Assembly: GCF_000208745.1 (NCBI RefSeq)
Contig: NC_030854.1
Span: 20,219,822 to 20,283,821, forward strand
Reading direction: 5' to 3'
DNA: 64,000 bases
Origin: Theobroma cacao
Lineage: Eukaryota > Streptophyta > Magnoliopsida > Malvales > Malvaceae
Shown: positions 56,941 through 64,000 of the stretch, piece by piece
Layout: every line of letters starts with the position of its first letter
Numbering within the stretch: position 1 is the stretch's first letter
Notes under the pieces: generated by a model
What the model saw: only the letters and a program-made list of their open reading frames with translations
Told to the model about the DNA's origin: nothing
Databases searched by the model: none
Position numbers and translations under genes: made by a program

Positions 56941-58396
56941 TGAAGTGTTGGTTAAATGAAATGAGATTCATAATTTGGTTTGAAATTGAATCCTGGTTTT
57001 GGAAATTGAGTGAGTGGAGACTATATACTTGTGTTATATATATGTTTTGACTATTGTTGTTTATGCTAACTCTGCTTTGTAATAAATGTATCGACATAAC
57101 AGGATTTGTAATTGACATATGGTTTGAATTGATGGCTTATGACAATGTGATGACATGAATGGCTGGATTTGTGTTTGTGTGGAATACATGAACTGTTTTG
57201 TTTTACCTTAACAGGCTGGGTAATATCATATTAGCCATGTCAGACTGTCGAAATTTTTATTAATTTGGTGGGGTAATTGATTAGCTTACTATAGTGGGTG
57301 GGTTTCCGTGGACTGGCCTATTAAAAGGGCACGATAAACCTCGTCATATTTTACCTTAGTATGAGAGGCATAAAGGGTATCTCCTAAAGTAGTTTAGAGT
57401 TCACTTCGCGCCGAATCATCACGTGAAGGGGAAACTCAGCTAACGCCAAGGAACGACTATGTTTTTAAACGTAAAAACATGTTTTATGTGTATATGTTAT
57501 TTTAACAGCCTCGGCGGACTTGGTTGGATGCCCTGCTCAAGGTGTCACCGAGTACAAGTTTTGGCATGAGCCAAGTTTTTAAAAGAGTCATAAGCCTTGT
57601 TGATTTTTTTTTTATGAAATGTAATTGTTTTATATGGGTTGAAATGAGTTTTAATGTTATGAATCATATTATGATGAGATATTTTAAATTGTCTCCATTT
57701 ACTCGGCTTTAGATTTTATAGATGATCTTTGCTTACTCACTGGGTTTATAAAAGCTCACCACCCTTCTTTCACCCATTTCAGGCTCAAGGCAATCTGTAG
57801 ACCGCCGATTTTGTCGAGGGTTTGTTTTTGGATTCGTACTCGTAGAAATCGTGGGTTTATAGTCATGTTTATTTTTGTTATTTTAGGGCTCACATGTCAT
57901 TGTAGAATATTTTTGTATACCTTGGCGCAATGTGCTATTATATATACGAATTTATTTTGTTATTACTTTTCATTAACTGTTTATGTAGAATTTTATAAAT
58001 ATTTTTTTATATGAAAATGAAATATTTTATTCAATATTTTTATTTAGTTTGATTAGCTATAATTTCACTTAAATGGATGATTTAGATACCTAAATTTATT
58101 TTTAGATATGAAATGTATATTTTTCATTTCTATATTATATTTTTAGCAAGTTTCGAAATTTTTGAGTAAAATGACCAAAATACCCCTGTGTGGTAGAAAT
58201 TACTTTTTATTTATCTTTGATTTGAAAATAGTCTATATTCCTTTAAAATATGATATTTAGTAATTGCTACTTATAGGGGAGGTCGAGAACAGATGCTAGA
58301 GCCTTGCGAGGTTTGGGTTGACATTCCAAGTAAGGTATGTCTATCGAGACATCGCAACGATTGTCACAAGCTCGAAGAGAGTACTGGGTCGTGACA
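56941..58396 (+). mobile_element. C/D-type LTR, 3' half, opposite orientation
   Basis: It is the reverse complement equivalent of roughly 47017-48382. It contains GAGTTCACTTCGCGCCGAAT, TAACGCCAAGGAACGACTATG and CCGTGGACTGGCCTATTA, and ends GGGTCGTGACA at 58396. The 5' half is missing where the D LTR ends, so the two LTRs stand head to head. No primer site or gag follows, so it is a remnant of a solo LTR or of another element. Confidence 0.85.
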
Positions 58397-59278
58397 TGAA
58401 CAATGTATAATGCAACATGATATCGTACAATAACACATACATATAAACAAAGATATCTTTACAAGTAATCAAATAATTAATCAACAAATGATAGAATCAA
58501 TCAATCAAATGGATGAAAATTCATAAAATTATATTCACATAGATAATTGACTAAATAATCAATAAGCACACACGAAAAAAATGAGAACCATAGTCATGGG
58601 ATAATTCATCACTTAAGTACAATTGTTAGGCATTATCGAGCACAACATCAATATGTGTTTGAAAGATATTACCATTCAAGAATACCATGTGTTGAATTTC
58701 CATAAGTTTATCCTTTAAGACATTCTTGAAGACTTCAAATACTCATGAATTATGGGGCAAGGTGAATGATCAGCCTCTTCTTAACCATTTTTTAGCTCAA
58801 CACCAACCAGATGTGTGTTGTACAATAAGGTGAGTAGGTAAAGTGGATAAACACATTATAACATAATCTTACCTTCCCTTATATGGATCATGAGATCAAG
58901 AGGTTGGAAATAAATCATTTACATATAATCAAATAGTACTAAAATGAGTATTAAAAAAATTATGGAACTAGAGAAGAATGTGTATTTAGGTATTCAATGT
59001 ATGTATAGAATACTCATAATTTGAAGAAGCAAACATTCATTAGTTCCCATGCTTGTTCAGAATGTCAATTAATCATATTAAAAATATTTTTTATTTCTCA
59101 TAGGAATGACAGTTCAAGAGAGAATTTTCTCAAAATGAGCATATGATCAAATATTAAGAGATATTTCATCATTAAGTGCTTTTAGCAATCATGTTTTCAT
59201 TTTCACATGTACACATACAATTTACCTCTTCCTTGTATTTTTTACCTTAACAATGCAAGGTCCTTTTACATTCACAAA
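58397..59278. other. Unassigned AT-rich region
   Basis: Between an LTR end and a reverse copia gag. No motif is recognisable. By position it may be decayed SIRE-like internal sequence (the gag-to-pol part) on the minus strand. I see no gene, RNA or repeat structure. Confidence 0.45.
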
Positions 59279-61024
59279 TTAAGCTTTTGTTTTTGGTACC
59301 CAAATTTTCTTGGGTCCTTTGAAGTTGGTAACCTTGGTTCTTTTTGGAACCACATCAATCTTTTCAACCTTACCTCGTGAAAATTTAGTTTCTTTTGGAA
59401 TCCATGTATACTTCACAATTTTGTCTCCTTGTGAGATAACTCTCGATGGGCAATATAAAATAGGATGTTCAAATCTAAAACAACAAAAGCATCTAGAAAA
59501 ACAATCATATTTTTCATTATCTTTAACAAGGAAATTCTGAAGATGGGTTTCTTTTTGTGTGAAATCATAACCTAACCTTTCTTTGTTAAAGAAAGCCTTT
59601 TGCAATTCCAACCTATCATTCAATTTTTATTGGCTATATTGAAACCTAGAGAATGTGTCATGCAAGTCATCATCTTTCTTTTTCAACAAGTCAATTTCAG
59701 TTTGCATGCCTTTCATGATATTTTCTCAATCAATTTTACTCTTGACTAGATTTTCATTCTCTATTTTAAGTTTAGACATGATGCCTTTCTATTTCAAAAC
59801 ATTTTCTTCAAATTCAAACATTAGGTCATCATATGCATTTTGCAACTCATCAAATGTATTGTCATTTTCTTCATGAGTGAATGAGTCAAGATTATGAGAA
59901 ATAGGATATACCTTGTAGTCATCACGTGCCATGATGCAAAGGTTGGCAATTTTATCACTTTCCTTATCTTGAGAGTCATCATTTTCACTCCAAAGGGCCT
60001 TTATTGCCTTCTTCTTCTTGAAATTTCTTGAAGTGTTCATCTTGTTATTGTTGGGGCACTCATATTGGTGTGATAAAACTTTTTGCAATCAGAGCATATC
60101 AAGTGATCTCTTATATGCTTTTCTTTAGGCACATCCCTCATTATAGATTTCCTAGTTTTAAAATTTGCAATCATGAACCTATTAAATTTTCTATCTAGAA
60201 TGGCCATGTCTTTTTCTTTTCCATTTTCACTCTTTAGGGTTTTTTTTTTCCTTTACTAAGGACTTAAAGGCTATTCCCTTTTGCTTGACCTCTTCCTTCT
60301 TAGATTCCTCTAACTTACTTTTATGGTTCAATGTCATCTAATAAGAGAGTAGGGATTCCACGAATTCTTCTAACTTAAAATTGTTTGGTTCCTACATTCC
60401 ACTATGGCCATTACTTTGCATCTCCAAGATTTTGGTATAAAGGATTTTTTTTACAAGTTGGGTATTGGGAAAATATTTCCCTAGAGCCTTCAAGCCTCCA
60501 ACAATATTGGTTAATCTCTCAAACATTTAATTTGTCAATTCATCCTCCATCATCCTAAAGAGTTCATAATCATCAATAAGCAATCCAATTTTGGATTCCT
60601 TGAATTGTTCCCTCATAGGTGGTTTTCAAAGTGTCTCATATTTGCTTAGCATTTTCACACATACAGATTTTATTAAACTCATTAACACCTAGGGTGCAAA
60701 GTATAGGCTTTGAAATTAATTTGAATCAATTTCTTCTCTTTATCACTCCACTCCTACCTAGACTTAATGACTACTTTTCCATCTAACTCCTTACTTGGAA
60801 TATGAGGAGCATTTAAAATGACATTCCAAACATCTAGATCCATGGATTGTATAAACATTTCCATACACTTTTTCAAATAAGGATAGTTTGTACCTACAAA
60901 AAGGGATGACCTTTAGATCGATTTCCTTTCACCAAGTGTGATTACTATCGTCTCCATTATTGTCAACTTAAGCTTTTACAAATTATCTCTCAAAGGCAAT
61001 TAAACCAACAAAATTTGAGACCAA
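59279..61024 (-). pseudogene. gag: SIRE-like copia gag, decayed
   Basis: On the minus strand, from right to left: leader and decayed capsid region (61024-60100); then ECPNNNKMNTSRNFKKKKAI, KALWSENDDSQDKESDKIA and NLCIMARDD (60088-59789), typical of the nucleocapsid flank with an acidic stretch; then RLELQKAFFNKERLGYDFTQ, CFCCFRFEHPILYCPSR (a knuckle-like Cys/His cluster), VKYTWIPKETKF and FKGPKKIWVPKTKA at 59279. The PKKxWVPK ending is characteristic of the Gag-Pol junction of SIRE-like elements. Frameshifts and stops separate the blocks. Protease, integrase and RT are absent. Confidence 0.85.
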
Positions 61025-61036
61025 GCTTTGATACCA
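61025..61036 (-). other. tRNA-Met primer-binding site (copia)
   Basis: On the minus strand TGGTATCAAAGC, one base from TGGTATCAGAGC, two bases after the LTR end. Confidence 0.85.
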
Positions 61037-61038
61037 AT

Positions 61039-61326
61039 TGTCGGTATAGAAGTTTCAATGAACAATATACCAAGTGGGAGGTGAATTGGTATATTAAAAA
61101 TTATTTTGAAAACTAAATGCAAAATCAAGACTTTTAACAACCAAAAATTTAAAAACAAGTATGTGATTTTCCTAAGTAAGTTTTCAATAATAAATTGCAA
61201 AGAACAAAAAATAAACAAAGCTAAAATATTTTTCCCAAGTCTAGTGCAAGGAAAGCATAAATAATGAATCAAAGTAAAATATTTTCCTAATCCAAACACA
61301 AGCAAAGCATAAACAACAAATCAAGG
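61039..61326 (-). mobile_element. SIRE-like copia 5' LTR, 3' part
   Basis: On the minus strand it ends ...CACTTGGTATATTGTTCATTGAAACTTC...ACCGACA next to the primer site. Only 288 bases remain. The 5' part is replaced by the B LTR starting at 61327. Two copies of a CAAGCAAAGCATAAA-like phrase (about 61251 and 61302) form a short internal direct repeat. Confidence 0.75.
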
Positions 61327-64000
61327 TGTAACACCCCGTACCCTCTATGACCTTATCAACAAGATGAAGGGTTAATCGATGTAAATTTAAGTGCCAAAGA
61401 GCGGCGACGAGTGAAAGGAGTATTTTGAGATAAAATATTTTGCATGCGAGAAAATAGTAATTAAGTAATAAGATTTTTATCAAGGATGAATTAGAGAGTT
61501 AAAAGGTGATTCGAAAGTGAACCGGGGCAACGTAAGGTATTTTGGAGCTCCAAAAGGTTGGAGAAAAAGTTTGGAATAAAATAATATTTTTTTGAATAAA
61601 ATAGTATTAAAATAATGCTGATGTCAAATTGACTATATTAAATGAAGAATGTGTGATTTGTACAAGTTTTCTAAGTGGGGGAGTGGAAGTAAGGAAGAAT
61701 TTTTAAAGAAAAATGATGTTAATGGGGCCCGCGTGCCTTTATTAAATAGAACAAGAGTGGGTAAGTATATAATTAAATATTATGGTGATACCTTGGTGAA
61801 GTGCAAATTTTATATTTTGTTTGTACACGTGTAAAGGAAGGAAAATAGGACAAAATTGGAATTAAAGAAGGGTAGGAAGGACCAAATTGTAAAGGATGAA
61901 AAGTTAGAGGGGCGTATGGTGAATAAGGAAAAGTTTGAGGACTCGTGGGTAATTTTAATATTTAGAGTTAAAAGGACATTTACTAACCAAGGAAAGTTAG
62001 ATTATATGGGATAGTAGATGTACATATGAATTCATTATTACAAGCAAATCATTGCATGCAATAAGGAGAAAGTTAATGGGAAACATGTGGGACCCCACCA
62101 TGTGAAAGTTGATAAAGAGAAAATAATAAAGAGTATTTAAGTGAAAGAAAGACACGGTTTGGCAAAGATAGCCCATGGTTAACAAAGTAAGGTTGGTAAT
62201 GTGATTTGATAAGGAAAAGAAAGAATAATTTAGTTGCATGAAATCCTATTAGTTTTGAAGGAGATGAAATAGGATTCAAGAGTGGAAAAATGCATGAAGC
62301 CTTATTGGTTTATGGGAAGGCAAAGGCTATTGGTAAAGGAAATGTGCATAAAACAATATTGGGTAATAAAGTGGCCGAATGAGGGAATGATAAGTGGAAA
62401 TTAAAGGAGATGAAATGAAATGTGAAATGAAAGGCGAATGAAACAAAAGGAAAAATGCCAAAAACTATCAAGCTTGGGGCAATCCGCCCATGAAAGAAAT
62501 GGCAAAGAAATGGGGACATGTACAAGGCCATTTTCAAGCCTATTCCTTATTATGTTCGCCAACATCAAAAAGAAAACAAACAAATTGAAGTTTGCCTTGA
62601 GAGATTCGCACCCTTAAGAGAAAAAAATGATAGGATTAGTCTTGTGAAACCCCACCCGAGAGGAAGAGAGAAAATAGAAGAAAAGAAACATGCAAAGAAA
62701 CGCTCGGCTTTTAGAAGAAAAATGTGAAGAAAACAAGTGAGTTGCCATGAGAGATTCACCCATTTAGAAGGGAAATGGTGAGGAAAGGGCTTTGTAAATC
62801 TTTCAACCGAGAGGATGGGAAGAGTTGAGAGGAAAGAAAGAAAGAGAGGATTGGCTTGGAAGCAAAGAATGAAAGGAGAAACAAAAAAATGAGGAAGAAG
62901 AAAAAAGAAAGGAAGGTCGACCTAGTGAACCTGAGACAAAGAAGGTAAAAGATTTTGATTTTTGTTTGAAATGCATGCTTTGTAAATCAATTGTACTATG
63001 GGATTTTGTTTATGGTAGCAAGAATCTAGAAAAATTCAAAGAACCTGAGGCATGCATGTAGGTAGATCTTGGAATGCATGGTGATTTTGGAGCTAAATAA
63101 GCAATAGGTAAGTGTTTTAATCTTGAAATAACAAGTAGAAAGGAAAAAAAAGATGTTTATTGATTGTCTATGTTTGTGGCAGTAATGGTGACCGAATATG
63201 TGAGGAAGTTGTGAATCATATGTGGAATTCAAGCTAAAACTGAGAGGTAAGCATGCAAATTGACTATATTGTGCATGTTGGCTTTGGTTAGTTGATAGTA
63301 TGTGGATTGTGTGTTACATGATTGTGACTAACGTTGGCAAAAACTATGAAACTAAGTTAAAGATTGATTGATTGATGTGCTGCTCGTATTCGAGTATAAT
63401 TAATTATGTTGAGTTGAATTATTGCTAAAAAGTATGTATAATTAAAGAAAGTGTGTCATGATGGCATGTTGGAGGAGGTAATGGGTGACCGACAAGTAGA
63501 ATTAGCTAGATACGCACTCAAATCAATAGCGACGTAGTGTCTTGCTATTGTAAGGTGAGTAGGGGGTGTCCATTTTAAAATTCTTGTAACTATATATGTA
63601 TATATATACGTGTTGGCTTACTTTAAATGCAAATTTGTGGACAACATGAGTTGGCAGAATGTTAAGCTTGTGAATGCCATGCTTTGAGAAAGGTTATGTA
63701 TATATGTATATATTAATTACATACGTAAAGGGTTTGAAACCAGGAAACAAGTTTTTACTATGATTTATGTCAAAATGTGCCTTATTGATTTTGTGATGTG
63801 TGTTCATGAATGAATTTCATATTCACCATGCTAATTTGACATCTAAACTTCATGCAAAGTCTTACAAAATGAGGTTTTATTATGTTACCATGATTGGTAC
63901 TTTTGAAATGGATTTGAAATAAGCTTTTGTGAACCTTACTTGATTTTTAAATGGTTTTACCAAACCAAGAGATTTAATAATAGGCCGAATGTCACATCAG
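61327..64000 (+). mobile_element. Family B LTR, runs off the window
   Basis: It starts TGTAACACCCCGTACCC and follows the B LTR (GTGCCAAAGAGCGGCGACGA, GTGCAAATTTTATATTTTG, GGGACCCCACCATGTGAAAG) to the right edge, reaching the equivalent of about 9350 or 20690 in the other copies. It is inserted in or joined to a copia LTR. Whether it is solo or the 5' LTR of an element cannot be seen. The purine-rich ORF at 62518-62727 lies in the LTR and is not a gene. Confidence 0.88.

Overview
This window is a stretch of plant repetitive DNA. It looks like eudicot pericentromeric or intergenic heterochromatin: strongly AT-rich, with no host gene that I can recognise on either strand. Almost every base can be assigned to LTR retrotransposons, most of them broken, solo or nested. 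The evidence for a plant is the set of element families: Ty3/gypsy chromoviruses with a C-terminal chromodomain (Tekay/Del type), SIRE-like and other Ty1/copia elements, and a Tat/Athila-like LTR, nearly all primed by a tRNA-Met type primer-binding site (TGGTATCAGAGC or close variants). I do not try to name the species.

I use working family names. Family A is a gypsy LTR of about 2.4-3 kb, TGTGAGACC...GTGACA in sense. Family B is a very long LTR of about 4.4 kb, TGTAACACCCCGTACC...GTTACA. Families C and D are related gypsy LTRs of 2.8-3.0 kb, with sense ends near ...GGGTCGTGACA.

Layout: 1-968, LTR end inserted in a copia gag; 969-about 4200, decayed copia element with polypurine tract and 3' LTR; about 4200-6141, Tat/Athila-like LTR carrying an A fragment; 6147-13131, solo B LTR with perfect target-site duplication (TSD) AGGGT, itself containing a reverse A LTR (10477-13093); 13641-17755, decayed gypsy RT-RNase H split by a 3.0 kb solo LTR with perfect TSD GCTTT; 17756-19010, 5' end of a reverse SIRE-like element; 19011-21899, truncated B LTR; 22013-32994, reverse chromovirus array gag-LTR-pol/gag-LTR; 32995-34466, A in reverse B; 34467-38876, gypsy LTR and two opposed gag remnants; 38877-41319, SIRE-like LTR, gag and second LTR; 41320-47016, B-type element with a collapsed 5' LTR and a solo A LTR with perfect TSD ATATA; 47017-56940, a long non-coding element with 3 kb LTRs (LARD-like, D); 56941-58396, opposite C/D half LTR; 59279-61326, reverse SIRE-like gag, primer site and LTR; 61327-64000, another B LTR running off the window.

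No element here is intact. Coding parts carry in-frame stops, several explicable as C-to-T decay of methylated cytosines. The most interesting signal is not a gene. LTRs of unrelated families each carry a cluster of short, near-perfect palindromes, repeated with one motif per family but different motifs between families (TTCTCGCTGCAGCGAGAA, ATCTATCGATAGAT, TTAATCGATTAA, CTTAGTCGACTAAG-like, GTGGC-GGCCAC-like). Family A also carries a 42-bp tandem repeat whose units fold into hairpins.
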